A model generated the notes under the pieces. That model was not told the origin of the DNA, ran no database searches, and saw nothing but the letters and a program-made list of their open reading frames with translations. Positions 42,182-51,945 of a stretch of 64,000 nucleotides of DNA are shown here, one piece after another (the stretch's first letter is position 1; the number at the start of each line of letters is the position of its first letter). Both the position numbers and the translations under genes were made by a program. The DNA is taken from positions 124,001 to 188,000 of the forward strand of contig NZ_PHUJ01000003.1 of NCBI RefSeq assembly GCF_002813375.1. The letters run 5' to 3'. Source of the DNA: Pseudonocardia alni (lineage in GTDB: Bacteria; Actinomycetota; Actinomycetes; Mycobacteriales; Pseudonocardiaceae).

Positions 42182-43009
42182 ATGACGAGCGACCACACCC
42201 GGCGGGCCGCACCGGCGGGGGACGGCGGGTCCGCCGCGGACCGCGGGGGCGGATCCGCCCCGGCCGACCCCGGACCGGCTCCCGCACGGACCCGGTGGTG
42301 GCGGCGCGACTACAGCCCGGAGGAGATCGAGGCGGGCAAGCAGGCCTGGCGCGACGCGATGCCGTGGGACCACCCGATGTCGCGCGGCGACAAGGTGCTC
42401 GTCTTCTCCACGCTCGGCCTGCTCGTGTTCATGCTGGTGACGATGCCGCTGCGGCCGTTCCTGCTGGCGTCGCACCCGGTGTGGCTCGCCGCGGTCACCG
42501 GCAGCCTCTCCGCGGTCGGCGCGGGCGCGGCGTTCGCCCGGATCGGCGAGGCGGACCTGTGGGTCGTCATCGCCGCCGGGGTGTTCGGAATGATCAAGTT
42601 CGACTGGTTGTTCTGGCTGGCCGGGCGCCGGTGGGGCGAGAAGATCGTCGCGTTGTGGGCGCCCGGTGACTTCGCGAAGCGGTTCGTCGGCCGGATCCGC
42701 AGCTGGCCGCGGTGGTCGATGCCGATCGCCGTCGTCGCGGCCGCGCTGCCCGGCATCCCGGCCGCCGCGGTGTTCGCGGTCGCCGGACTGGGGAGGATGC
42801 GGCTCGCGACGTTCCTGCTCTTCGACGCGATCGGCGCCGCGCTGATCACCGGGCTCGTCGCCGGGCTCGGGTTCGGCCTCGGGCAGGACGCCGTCGACGT
42901 GGTGCTCGCCGTCGACAAGTACGCGTTGTGGATCAGCCTGGCGCTGGTCGTGTTCGTGTCGGTCCAGGCGAGCCGCAGGCAGAAGCAGCAGGCCCCGCCC
43001 GCCGCGTGA
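42182..43009 (+). CDS. DedA/VTT-type membrane protein
   Basis: A 275-residue membrane protein. A Gly/Pro-rich cytoplasmic N terminus of ~60 residues precedes 5-6 hydrophobic segments. DedA-like features are GVFGMIKFDWLFWLAGRRWG and the re-entrant AALPGIPAAAVFAVAGLGRM. Family members are implicated in lipid scrambling and membrane homeostasis. ATG at 42182 follows GAGGGGG by about 7 nt; ATG at 42152 sits inside the leader hairpin and is less likely. Confidence 0.78.
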   Translation: MTSDHTRRAAPAGDGGSAADRGGGSAPADPGPAPARTRWWRRDYSPEEIEAGKQAWRDAMPWDHPMSRGDKVLVFSTLGLLVFMLVTMPLRPFLLASHPVWLAAVTGSLSAVGAGAAFARIGEADLWVVIAAGVFGMIKFDWLFWLAGRRWGEKIVALWAPGDFAKRFVGRIRSWPRWSMPIAVVAAALPGIPAAAVFAVAGLGRMRLATFLLFDAIGAALITGLVAGLGFGLGQDAVDVVLAVDKYALWISLALVVFVSVQASRRQKQQAPPAA

Positions 43010-43033
43010 CGGTGCCCGCGCCGGCCCGGGACC

Positions 43034-45043
43034 TCAGGTCCCGAGCCGCTGCTGCAGGCCGCTCGCGCGTCCGGCCGGGCGGCCGATCGCGGCGCGTACC
43101 GCCTCCTCGGTGCCGATGATCCGCACGGACTCCTTGGCCCGGGTGACGGCGGTGTAGAGCAGCTCGCGGGTCATCAGCGGCGAGTCCGCGGGCGGCAGCA
43201 CCACGGTGATCCGCTTGAACTGGCTGCCCTGGCTGCGGTGCACCGTCATCGCGTGGACGGTGCCGACGCCGCCGAGGCGTGCCGGTTCGAACGCGACCGG
43301 GGCGTTGTCCCGGGCGAACACCGCGCGGCGCCCCGACGCGGCCCGGACCACGACGCCGGTGTCACCGTTGAACAGGCCCAGGTCGTAGTCGTTCGTGGTG
43401 ACCAGCAGCGGGCGGCCCGGGTACCAGGGGGCCTCGGCGGCGAAGCCGGGACGCTCGGCCTCGATCCATCGCTCGATCTCCGCGGTCCACCGGGTCACCC
43501 CGTGCGGGCCGCGGCGGTGCGCGCAGAGGACGCGATGGTCGTCGAGCACCCGCAACGCCTGTTCGGCGTCCCCGGCCTCGGCGGCCCCGATCACGTCCAC
43601 CGCGGCCCGGGTCACGTCCTGGCGGAACGTGTCCAGCCGGCGCGGCTCGAGCTCGGCCGCGTCGCCGTCGACGAAGGACAGGTCGGCCGCGCCGCGGCGC
43701 AGCAGCGCGACAGCGGCGTCGGGGTCGTCGCCCTGCACGGCCGCCGCGAAGTCCGCGATCGTGCCGTCGAAGCGCCAGTTGCGCTCCAGCCGCACCACCC
43801 CGTTGCGCACCACGACGGGCGGGCCCGGCTCGGCGGGCGCGGGGGCGCCCGCGGCGCCGGAGGCCGGCACGGGCCGGTCCACGCGGAACGCCCCGCAGGC
43901 GCTCAGCGCGTCCTGCAGGGCGGGCTCGGCCCGGCCGCCCGCGGCGGCGAGGTCGCCGAGCACCGCACCGGCCTCCACCGAGGCGAGCTGGTCCGGGTCC
44001 CCGACCAGCACCAGCCGGGCGTCCGGCCGGACGGCCTCCAGCAGCCGCGCCATCATCGTCAGCGACACCATCGACGTCTCGTCGACGACCACGACGTCGT
44101 GCGGCAGCCGGTTGCCCCGGTGGTGGCGGAACCGGCCCGAGGTGCCCCGCGAGCCCAGCAGCCGGTGCAGCGTCGACGCCGTCGCCCCCGCGACGGCGGC
44201 CCGGTCGGTCTCCGGCAGCCGCCCGTGGGCCTCGGCGACGGACTGGGTCAGCCGGGCCGCGGCCTTCCCGGTCGGCGCGGCGAGCGCCACCCGCAGACCC
44301 GGTGCCCCGGGCGGGGCGGTCGCGCGGTGCAGGTCGTGCAGGACGGCGAGCAGGGCCGCGACCGTCGTCGTCTTGCCCGTGCCGGGGCCGCCGGCGATCA
44401 CGGTGACCGGCCGCAGCGCGGCGACCGCGGCGGCGAGGCGCTGCCGTTCGGCGCCGGCGTCGCCGAGCAGCCGGTCCAGCGCCGCGCACAGCCGGTCGGG
44501 GTCGACGGTCGCGACCGGTCCGGCGCGCGCGGTGAACTCGCGGCGGACCAGCTCCTCCTCCTGCCAGTAGCGCTCCAGGTAGAGCAGGTTCCCGAGCAGG
44601 CGCAGCGGCCGCCCGGCGGGGCCGTCCTCGCCGACGGCGACCAGCGGGCTGTCCGCGCAGGCCGCGCGCCACGTCGCGGGCTCCGGCCAGGGCAGCCCGG
44701 ACACGTCGACGGCGACCTCGCCCTCGCCCGCGGTCGTGGCCGCGGCGCTCGCCAGGTCCACGCAGACCGACCCGTTGCGGATCGCGCGCACGGCCAGCGC
44801 GGCGGCGAGCACCACCGGTTCGGGCTCGGCGGCGGTCGGGTCGTCGGCGGCGGTCGGGTCGCCGCGCCCGCCGAGGACGGCGAGCCTCCGGGCGACGTGC
44901 ACGTCGCCCGGCGCGAGGATCTCGGCCTCGTTGAACGCGGCGAGCACCCCGGTCGCGGTGCGGGCGGCCCGCGGACCGAACGGGTCCCGCTCGGGGGCCG
45001 GGGGCGCCGTCGCCGCCGGGGTGGGGGGTGCGGTCGTCGTCAC
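43034..45043 (-). CDS. recD: RecBCD exodeoxyribonuclease V, alpha subunit
   Basis: A 669-residue SF1 helicase, the RecD subunit. Walker A is VTVIAGGPGTGKTTTVAALL, motif II is VVVDETSMVSLTMMARLLEA, and the C-terminal motif is VHAMTVHRSQGSQFKRITVV. It unwinds 5'-3' on one strand in the RecBCD motor. Its GTG overlaps the recB stop by 4 bp, making it the last gene of the recC-recB-recD operon. Confidence 0.93.
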   Translation of the reverse strand: MTTTAPPTPAATAPPAPERDPFGPRAARTATGVLAAFNEAEILAPGDVHVARRLAVLGGRGDPTAADDPTAAEPEPVVLAAALAVRAIRNGSVCVDLASAAATTAGEGEVAVDVSGLPWPEPATWRAACADSPLVAVGEDGPAGRPLRLLGNLLYLERYWQEEELVRREFTARAGPVATVDPDRLCAALDRLLGDAGAERQRLAAAVAALRPVTVIAGGPGTGKTTTVAALLAVLHDLHRATAPPGAPGLRVALAAPTGKAAARLTQSVAEAHGRLPETDRAAVAGATASTLHRLLGSRGTSGRFRHHRGNRLPHDVVVVDETSMVSLTMMARLLEAVRPDARLVLVGDPDQLASVEAGAVLGDLAAAGGRAEPALQDALSACGAFRVDRPVPASGAAGAPAPAEPGPPVVVRNGVVRLERNWRFDGTIADFAAAVQGDDPDAAVALLRRGAADLSFVDGDAAELEPRRLDTFRQDVTRAAVDVIGAAEAGDAEQALRVLDDHRVLCAHRRGPHGVTRWTAEIERWIEAERPGFAAEAPWYPGRPLLVTTNDYDLGLFNGDTGVVVRAASGRRAVFARDNAPVAFEPARLGGVGTVHAMTVHRSQGSQFKRITVVLPPADSPLMTRELLYTAVTRAKESVRIIGTEEAVRAAIGRPAGRASGLQQRLGT

Positions 45044-48000
45044 GGGGTGCCTCCGTCCAGCAGGTCCGACAGCTCCTCGACCAGGGCGGCGGGTGGCCGC
45101 CAGGCGAAGACGCCGCACGGCGCGGCCATCGGTCCGGACCCGGTGACCGGGGTGTCCGGCCCGCACATACCGCGCAGGAACAGGTAGCCGACCCCGCCGA
45201 GGTGCGTGTCCGGGTCGTAGCCGGGCAGCCGCCAGCGCAGGTAGCGGTGCAGCGCGACGGCGTAGAGCAGCGCCTGGAGCGGGTAGTGCGCGTCGGCCAT
45301 CGCCGTGGCCAGCCGGTCGGCGGTGTAGTGCGCCGCGGTCAGCGGGTCGCGCCCGGACGGGCCGACCGGGCCCAGCCAGTTCGTCTTGTAGTCCACGACG
45401 AGGAACCGCTCCCCGGCGCCGTCACGGACCCGCAGCACCGAGTCGATGCTGCCGGTCAGGTAGCCGCGCAGCGGCTGTCCGGCGAGGTCGGGGGAGTCGA
45501 GGAGGTCGGCGTAGCCGTGGAGCGGGTCGCCGGGCCCGAGGTGCCTGCGGACGGCGGCGGCCAGCCCGGCCAGGGTGAGCCGCCCCGTCGGGGTGTCCCC
45601 GCCGCACAGCGGGAGCTCGAAGTCCAGCTCGGACAGCCGGTCGCCCGGCGCGACGTCGGCCAGCGCCAGCCCGGACGCGATCGGCCCGAGCGGGGTCCGC
45701 AGCACCGGGACGAGCGCGTCGGCGAGCTCGTCGGGATCGAGGTCGGCCGGCTGGTGGCGCAGCTCCTCGGTGACGTGCGCGACGACCTCGGCCCGCAGCG
45801 CGGCGTCGCCCTGGGCGGCCGTGCGGGTGTCGAGGTGTTCCAGCACGGCGTGCACCAGGGTGCCGAACCCGGTGCCCGAGGGCAGGTCGGCCATGGGGGA
45901 GGGGAACGCCGCGGGGCCGGCTGCGCCCGCCGTGGCGTCCCCGGTGGGGGCCGCACCGGGCAGCGGGGCGGGGTCGGGCTCGTCGACGATGCCCTCGTCC
46001 TCGGGCTCGGTCAGCACCCCGGGCGCGGTCGCGGCCGGTTCCGGCTCGGCGTCGACGGCCGGGTGCGGGTGGTGCGCGGCGTGCGCGGCCGCGGTCAGCG
46101 CGGTGTAGGACGTGCGCCGCCACGCGGTGTCCAGCGTGCGGGTGAACGTCGCGACGGCCAGCCCCGCGTCGGGCGGGACCGGGGTGCGGTCGGCGGGGTC
46201 GCGGTCGTGCAGGGTCTCCACCGACGCGCCGGCCGGGGCGAGCCGCTCCCGCAGGAACGCCAGCGCGTTCGCGTCGCCGGGGACCTTCGCGGTCGGTTCC
46301 GGCTCCGCGCCGGGCCCGGCGTGCCCGAACAGCACCCGGTGCAGCGACGCCGCCGCGGTCGTCGTCCCCGGGACCCACCAGGCGACGACCTGGCTGCAGG
46401 CGCGGGTGAGCGCCACGTACAGCAGCCGCAGGTCCTCGCCCGCCTCCTCGGCCTGGTGCAGTGCGGTGCGCCGGGTGCGGTCCGGCCCGGTGGACCCGCC
46501 GACGTCGAGCAGCCGGCGCTGGCCACCGGCACCGGGCGGGGTGTCGTGGTAGAGCAGTGTCTCGGGCCGGTCGTCGACCCAGCGGTCCCACGCGAACGGC
46601 AGGTACACCACCGGGAACTCGAGCCCCTTGGACCGGTGCACCGTCACGATCTGGACGGCGTCGGCGTCGGACTCCAGCCGCCGGCTCCGCTCGGCGGAGG
46701 TGTCGCGGGCGGCCTCGCCGATCCGGTGCCGCAGCCACTCGGTGAGCGCCGTCGGGCCCAGGTGGCGTTCCAGCGCCGCGGAGTGCAGAACCTGGCCGAC
46801 GTGGCGCACGTCGGTGAGGTCGCGCTCGCCGTCGGGGCTGCGCAGCAGGCGCTCGGCCGGGGCATAACGGGCGAACACGGCCTCCTGCAGGGCGGCGACC
46901 CCGCGCTCGGCGAGGACCTGGTGCCAGGCCCGCAGGTCCGCGCCGAGCTGGTCGACCAGCCCCTCGGCGTCGGGCCCGCACAGGTCGGCGACGGTGTGGC
47001 CGACGAACCGGGTCAGCGCGGCGGCGCGCAGCCGCATCGAGCGCTGCGGCTGCTCGACGGCCTCCAGCAGCGTCAGCCACTCCGCGGCGACCGGCGTGGT
47101 GAACACGCTGGTGGAGCCGGTGAGCACGGCGGGCACCCCGGCCTCGGCGCAGGCGTCGCGCACCAGCAGGCCCTGGGCGTTGGTCCGCACCAGCACCGCG
47201 ACCTGCCCGGGGCGCAGCCGTCCCCCCGCGAAGCGGGCGGTGCCGTCGAGCAGCTGCGACAGGTCGACGGCGACGTCACGCGCCACCACGGCGCGGGCGC
47301 CCTTGGCCCGGGCCAGCCCGCGCCCGGTCAGGTCGAGCCGGTCCCGGTCGACCAGCCGCAGCCGCAGCGGGGCGTCGTGCCGGGCGGTCAGCCGCCGCCC
47401 GGTGTGGTGGGCCCGGACCGGGTGCACGACGATCCCGGAGTCCCCGAGGGCGGCCTCGCCGAACACCCCGTCCAGCGCGGTGAGCAGGGCCGCGTCGCTG
47501 CGGCGGTTGGTCGAGAGGGTGCGCCGGGTCGCCGCCGCGTCGGCGGCCCGCAGGTAGCTGTGCACGTCGGCGCCGCGGAAGGCGTAGATCGCCTGCTTCG
47601 GGTCGCCGATGAGCACCAACGTGGTGTCGGGGGCGGAGTGGAACGCCAGGGAGAGGATCTCCCACTGCAGCGGGTCGGTGTCCTGGAACTCGTCGACGAG
47701 CACCACCGAGAACCGCGACCGCAGCCGGTCCCGGGCGGCGGGGCCGCGGACCGGGTCGCGCAGCGCCGCGGCGAGGCGGGTGAGCATGTCGTCGTAGCTG
47801 TAGATGCGCGAGCGCCGCTTGCGGGCGTCGACCTCGCGGCGCACCGCGGAGGCGAAGCCGTACCGGGTGGCGGCCGGGGTGGCCGGGTCGGCGTCGCGGG
47901 GCTCCAGCTCGGCCTGCGGGTCGCCGACGGCGCGACGGGCCAGCGCCAGGGCCGCGGCCCGGTCGAACGCCGGGCGGCCGGCGTTCGGGGCGGCGTACTT

Positions 48001-48525
48001 GCGCACGTAGAAGTCGTCGACGACCTCGGTGACGACGTCGTCGACGTGGTCGACGAACTCGGCGTCGGGGTCGTTGTCCCCGGCCACGCCCAGGCCGGCC
48101 AGCATCTGCATGCAGAACTGGTGGGTGGTGGCGATCGTCGCCGCGTCGAACGACGCCGACGCCGTCGCCAGCCGGGCCCGCCGCCGCTCCAGCTCGGCCG
48201 GGTCGGTGGTGGCCAGGTGCGCGACCACGGGGTCGGCCTCCGGCGTCGGCGGGGCGGCGCCGGCGAGCACGGCGGCGAGCGCCCGCTCGGTGCCCACCAG
48301 CCGCTCCCGGACCCGCTCGCGCAGCTCCTGGGTGGCGTCGCGGCCGAAGGTGACCAGCATCAGCCGATCCAGGTCCGCGACGCCCTCGGCGACGTAGCGG
48401 GTCGCCAGCGCGGCGATCGTGTAGGTCTTCCCCGTCCCCGCGCTCGCCTCCAGCACGACGGTGCCGGACGGCAGCGGCCCGTCGACCTCGAAGGTCGGTG
48501 CCGACAACACGCTGGTGGTGCTCAC
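45040..48525 (-). CDS. recB: RecBCD exodeoxyribonuclease V, beta subunit
   Basis: An 1161-residue helicase-nuclease. UvrD-type motifs: TVVLEASAGTGKTYTIAALA (Walker A), VVLVDEFQDTDPLQWEILSL (motif II), TVHRSKGLEFPVVYLPFAWD (motif V) and a C-terminal RecB nuclease domain with GSIDSVLRV and the catalytic FLVVDYKTNWLG. It loads 3'-5' and cuts DNA ends in recombinational repair and defence against linear phage DNA. The GTG overlaps the recC stop. Confidence 0.94.
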   Translation of the reverse strand: MSTTSVLSAPTFEVDGPLPSGTVVLEASAGTGKTYTIAALATRYVAEGVADLDRLMLVTFGRDATQELRERVRERLVGTERALAAVLAGAAPPTPEADPVVAHLATTDPAELERRRARLATASASFDAATIATTHQFCMQMLAGLGVAGDNDPDAEFVDHVDDVVTEVVDDFYVRKYAAPNAGRPAFDRAAALALARRAVGDPQAELEPRDADPATPAATRYGFASAVRREVDARKRRSRIYSYDDMLTRLAAALRDPVRGPAARDRLRSRFSVVLVDEFQDTDPLQWEILSLAFHSAPDTTLVLIGDPKQAIYAFRGADVHSYLRAADAAATRRTLSTNRRSDAALLTALDGVFGEAALGDSGIVVHPVRAHHTGRRLTARHDAPLRLRLVDRDRLDLTGRGLARAKGARAVVARDVAVDLSQLLDGTARFAGGRLRPGQVAVLVRTNAQGLLVRDACAEAGVPAVLTGSTSVFTTPVAAEWLTLLEAVEQPQRSMRLRAAALTRFVGHTVADLCGPDAEGLVDQLGADLRAWHQVLAERGVAALQEAVFARYAPAERLLRSPDGERDLTDVRHVGQVLHSAALERHLGPTALTEWLRHRIGEAARDTSAERSRRLESDADAVQIVTVHRSKGLEFPVVYLPFAWDRWVDDRPETLLYHDTPPGAGGQRRLLDVGGSTGPDRTRRTALHQAEEAGEDLRLLYVALTRACSQVVAWWVPGTTTAAASLHRVLFGHAGPGAEPEPTAKVPGDANALAFLRERLAPAGASVETLHDRDPADRTPVPPDAGLAVATFTRTLDTAWRRTSYTALTAAAHAAHHPHPAVDAEPEPAATAPGVLTEPEDEGIVDEPDPAPLPGAAPTGDATAGAAGPAAFPSPMADLPSGTGFGTLVHAVLEHLDTRTAAQGDAALRAEVVAHVTEELRHQPADLDPDELADALVPVLRTPLGPIASGLALADVAPGDRLSELDFELPLCGGDTPTGRLTLAGLAAAVRRHLGPGDPLHGYADLLDSPDLAGQPLRGYLTGSIDSVLRVRDGAGERFLVVDYKTNWLGPVGPSGRDPLTAAHYTADRLATAMADAHYPLQALLYAVALHRYLRWRLPGYDPDTHLGGVGYLFLRGMCGPDTPVTGSGPMAAPCGVFAWRPPAALVEELSDLLDGGTP

Positions 48526-51500
48526 GGCGCGTCCTGCCTCTCGTGGTCGAGCAGTGGTGCCCACAGCCGGACGGCGAGCTCCCCGAAGCGGGTGGGCTCC
48601 CCGCCGGACCCGGGCTCGGGACGGGCGACCAGCGGGCCGCCCGCGGCGCCCCGGACGAAGACGTGCGGGGCCTCGGCGTGCTCGAAGCGCGACCACTCGC
48701 TCTCCGCGGCGGCGAACGCGTTGGCCGGGACCACCCCGCGGGAGCGGTTGCGGGCGTAGACGGCGGCGGCGTCGGTGGGCAGCGGCAGCGGCGCCCGCAG
48801 GCCCTCACGGCGCAGCGCGACCAGGTCGGCCAGGGTGCGGCGGGCCAGGCCGGGGTCGACCGGGCCGAGCACCGAGCGGGCGGCGCCGCCGGGGCCGCGC
48901 CCGACGGTCACCGCCGTCCAGGACCGGCCGGGGTGCGCGGCGGTGAGCGCGAGCAGCTGGACCCACGCCCGCAGCCGGTGCTTGGCCTTGAGCCGCGAGT
49001 ACTCGACGCGCACCACGACGTCGCCGTGCAGGCCCGGCACCGTCCCGGCGACGGCGCGGCCGTCCTCGGGTGTGCCGGTGAGCTGCGCGACGAGGTCCTG
49101 CGAGCCCGCCTCGCCGGTCGCGACCGCCGCCGCGACGGCGACCAGCGGCTCGACCTGCCCGCCGACCTCGGTGAGTACCCGGTGCCCGATCCCGCCCGGC
49201 GGGAGGTCACCGCGCAGCGTCTCGGCCCGCGCGACGGCCTGCGGTGCGGCCCCGGCGAGCCGGTCGGTCAGCAGCCGGTCCCCGATCTTCCAGGTGGCCA
49301 GGCCGTCGAGCTCGACCGGCAGCGCGTCGTCGGGCTCGACGTTCTCCTCCGGCGGCAGCACCCGCACCCGCTGGCGCAGGAACGCCCGCACCGGGTGCTC
49401 GACGAAGGCGACCAGCTCGTCGAGCTCGACCACCCCGTCCGGCGGGTCCTCCGGCGGAGGCAGCGGGTCCGCGCCGAACAGCGGGGTCACGGTGCGCGGC
49501 CCGGCCGCGGCCTCGGCGCCGCGCAGCGCGGCCCGGTCGAAGCTGAACGGCCCGGCGGCCAGCAGCGCGCCGGAGGTGAAGTTGCGCCGGTCGAACGGCT
49601 GCAACGGGTGCCGGGCCCGCAGCGCCTGCGACGCGGGCGTGCCGGTTCCGGTCCGCACGCAGGCGTCGATCGCGTCGCACAGCTCCCCGACCGGCACCGA
49701 CGGCGGCCGGTCGGCGCCGGTGCGCTCGTCGGCGCCGGAGGACACCACGACCAGGTGCCGGGTGGCCGAGCAGAGCGCGTCGAGCAGCAGCTGGCGGTCC
49801 TCCCCGCGCGGGTCCCGCTCGCCGACGACCGGGTCGCGGGCCAGCACGTCGTCGCCGTCGGGGGCGCCGGCGCGGGGGAACACCCCGTCGTCGCAGCCCA
49901 GTAGGCACACGACCTTGTGCGGGACGGCCCGCATCGGCACGAGCGTCGCGACGGTCAGCGTGCCGGTCCGGAAGTTGGCCCGGCTGGGCCGCCCGCGCAG
50001 CCGCTCGGCGAGCAGGCCGCGCACGTCGGGCAGGTCGAGGTCGACCGTGGCGGCCTGCGGCCCCGCGGAGGCGACGACGTCGGCCAGCTCCGCCCGGGCC
50101 TGCCCGGCCTGCCAGGCGTCGGTCGGGGTGGTGTCGGTCAGCGCGGACAGCCCCTCGACCAGCGCGTCCACCCAGACCGACAGCGGCTGCGGGCCGCGCA
50201 ACGCACCGAGCACGGTCGCGAGCCGGTCGACGAACTCGGCGAGCCGCCCGACGAGGTCCACGTCGGAGGAGTCGACCTCGTCCAGCGGCAGCGCGGTGCC
50301 CAGCCAGGCCGGGGCGCCCGGGGTCTCGGCCATCGCGACGCCGACGAGCATCCGGTCCAGCCCGGCCCGCCAGGTGTTCTGCTCGACCCCGTCGAGCCGG
50401 TAGGGCCGCCGGTGCGCGGCGTCGAGCCCCCACCGGACCCCGGCCGCGGTGACCAGCTCGGACAGCCGCTCCAGCGCGTCGTCGTCGAAGCGGAAACGGC
50501 GCCGCACCGGGGCGGAGGCGACCAGGTCGAGCACCTGGGAGGCGCTGACCCGGGACCCGGCCAGCTCCAGCAGCGACGACACCGTGCCCAGCAGCGGGTT
50601 CGCCTGGCGCAGGGCGCGGTCGGCCAGACGCACCCGCAGCCGGTGCCCGGGGTGGAGCTCCTCGCGGGAGGGGCCCGCACCGTCGGGGGAGTCCGCGTCC
50701 GGGGCGAGGCCGAACGACGCCGTGATCAGCGGCGCGAACACCTCGATGTCCGGGCACATGACGATGATGTCGCGCGGCTCCAGGTCCGGGTCGGTGGCGA
50801 GCAGGCCGAGCAGCACCTCGCGCAGCACCTCCACCTGCCGGTCCGGGCCGTGGCAGGAGTGCAGTGCGACGCTGCGGTCGTCCGCGTCGAGCAGGGGACG
50901 GTCCTCCGGGGCGGGCGGCACGGCGTCGTCGCGCAGGGCGGTCTGCAGGCGGCGCAGCAGGGTCGGCGCGCCGGTCCCGGCGGGGGCCGGGTGGTGGGTG
51001 TCGGTCACGTCGGGCCCGGCCGCGGGGAGCCGCAGGGCCAGCTCCCGGGTGTCCCGGCCGAGCGAGCGCAGCAGCGGATGACGCACGGCCTCGGCGCTGG
51101 TGTCGGCGGCGCGCGAGGGCACCCCCGGTGTCCGCGCGGCGCGCACCGCCTCCCACATCGCCGGCGACGGGTGCGGCAGCCACAGGTGGACCTCCCGGTG
51201 CGCCGCGAGGGCCTCCAGGACGGTCAGGTGCTCGGCGGCCAGCCGGGTCGGGCCGAACAGCGACAGCCGCGGCCCGACCTCGGGGCCCGGGTCGGCGCCT
51301 CCGCGCAGGCGGGCCACCGCGTCGTCGAGGCGCTCGGCGGGTCCGGGCACCCCGAGCGCGGCGTGCAGGCGGCGCCACAGCTCCGGCTGCCACACCAGGT
51401 CGGCGGGCACCGCGTCCTCCCCGGCGCGCCAGCGGCGCAGCAGCTCGGGGCGGTGCGTGGCGTAGGAGCCGAACAGCCCGGCCAGCGTGCGGGCGAGCGC

Positions 51501-51899
51501 GTAGCGGCGGCCGTGCCCACCCCGCTCCAGGTGCGCGGCGAGAGCGGTGAACCGGTCGTCCCCGGGAGCGGCGACGGCCTCGTCGATCAGCTCCAGCAGC
51601 GGCCACACCGACCGGCCGGGCGACCACGGGTCGGTCGCCGGGTCGGTGCCGGTGACGTGCGCGACGACCCCGCCGAGCAGCGCGGCCGGCGCCGGGAACC
51701 GGACGTTCGCGCAGACCCCGCCGCTGCCCGTCCCCGCACCGAGCCGGTGCGCGAGCCGCTGGGCCAGCCAGCGCTCCACCCCGCGCTCGGGGACCGCGAC
51801 GGTCTCGGCCGCGAACGGGTCGCCCGAGCCGGCAGCCAGGACGTCGGCGAGCGCCTCGACGAGGGTGTCGGCGCGTTCGGCCCGATGGATCTCCAGCAC
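48522..51899 (-). CDS. recC: RecBCD exodeoxyribonuclease V, gamma subunit
   Basis: A 1125-residue RecC, the Chi-recognition and scaffold subunit with degenerate helicase and nuclease folds. It starts LEIHRAERADTLVEALADVL and ERGVERWLAQRLAHRLGAG. The middle has RDIIVMCPDIEVFAPLITAS, and the C terminus has an inactive nuclease-like region. I chose GTG at 51899, since TACCGT (minus, 51907-51912) lies exactly 7 nt upstream; the in-frame GTG at 51908 would be inside the promoter region. First gene of the recCBD operon. Confidence 0.93.
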   Translation of the reverse strand: MLEIHRAERADTLVEALADVLAAGSGDPFAAETVAVPERGVERWLAQRLAHRLGAGTGSGGVCANVRFPAPAALLGGVVAHVTGTDPATDPWSPGRSVWPLLELIDEAVAAPGDDRFTALAAHLERGGHGRRYALARTLAGLFGSYATHRPELLRRWRAGEDAVPADLVWQPELWRRLHAALGVPGPAERLDDAVARLRGGADPGPEVGPRLSLFGPTRLAAEHLTVLEALAAHREVHLWLPHPSPAMWEAVRAARTPGVPSRAADTSAEAVRHPLLRSLGRDTRELALRLPAAGPDVTDTHHPAPAGTGAPTLLRRLQTALRDDAVPPAPEDRPLLDADDRSVALHSCHGPDRQVEVLREVLLGLLATDPDLEPRDIIVMCPDIEVFAPLITASFGLAPDADSPDGAGPSREELHPGHRLRVRLADRALRQANPLLGTVSSLLELAGSRVSASQVLDLVASAPVRRRFRFDDDALERLSELVTAAGVRWGLDAAHRRPYRLDGVEQNTWRAGLDRMLVGVAMAETPGAPAWLGTALPLDEVDSSDVDLVGRLAEFVDRLATVLGALRGPQPLSVWVDALVEGLSALTDTTPTDAWQAGQARAELADVVASAGPQAATVDLDLPDVRGLLAERLRGRPSRANFRTGTLTVATLVPMRAVPHKVVCLLGCDDGVFPRAGAPDGDDVLARDPVVGERDPRGEDRQLLLDALCSATRHLVVVSSGADERTGADRPPSVPVGELCDAIDACVRTGTGTPASQALRARHPLQPFDRRNFTSGALLAAGPFSFDRAALRGAEAAAGPRTVTPLFGADPLPPPEDPPDGVVELDELVAFVEHPVRAFLRQRVRVLPPEENVEPDDALPVELDGLATWKIGDRLLTDRLAGAAPQAVARAETLRGDLPPGGIGHRVLTEVGGQVEPLVAVAAAVATGEAGSQDLVAQLTGTPEDGRAVAGTVPGLHGDVVVRVEYSRLKAKHRLRAWVQLLALTAAHPGRSWTAVTVGRGPGGAARSVLGPVDPGLARRTLADLVALRREGLRAPLPLPTDAAAVYARNRSRGVVPANAFAAAESEWSRFEHAEAPHVFVRGAAGGPLVARPEPGSGGEPTRFGELAVRLWAPLLDHERQDAP

Positions 51900-51945
51900 G
51901 GACCGCACGGTAGCGGCGACCCCCGACAGTGACGGGTGGACCCCT

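Noticed and set aside
45028..48759. A 1243-codon open frame antisense to recB
   Set aside because: It is an antisense shadow of recB, repetitive in Gly/Arg/Val with no recognisable domain, while recB on the other strand has all expected motifs.
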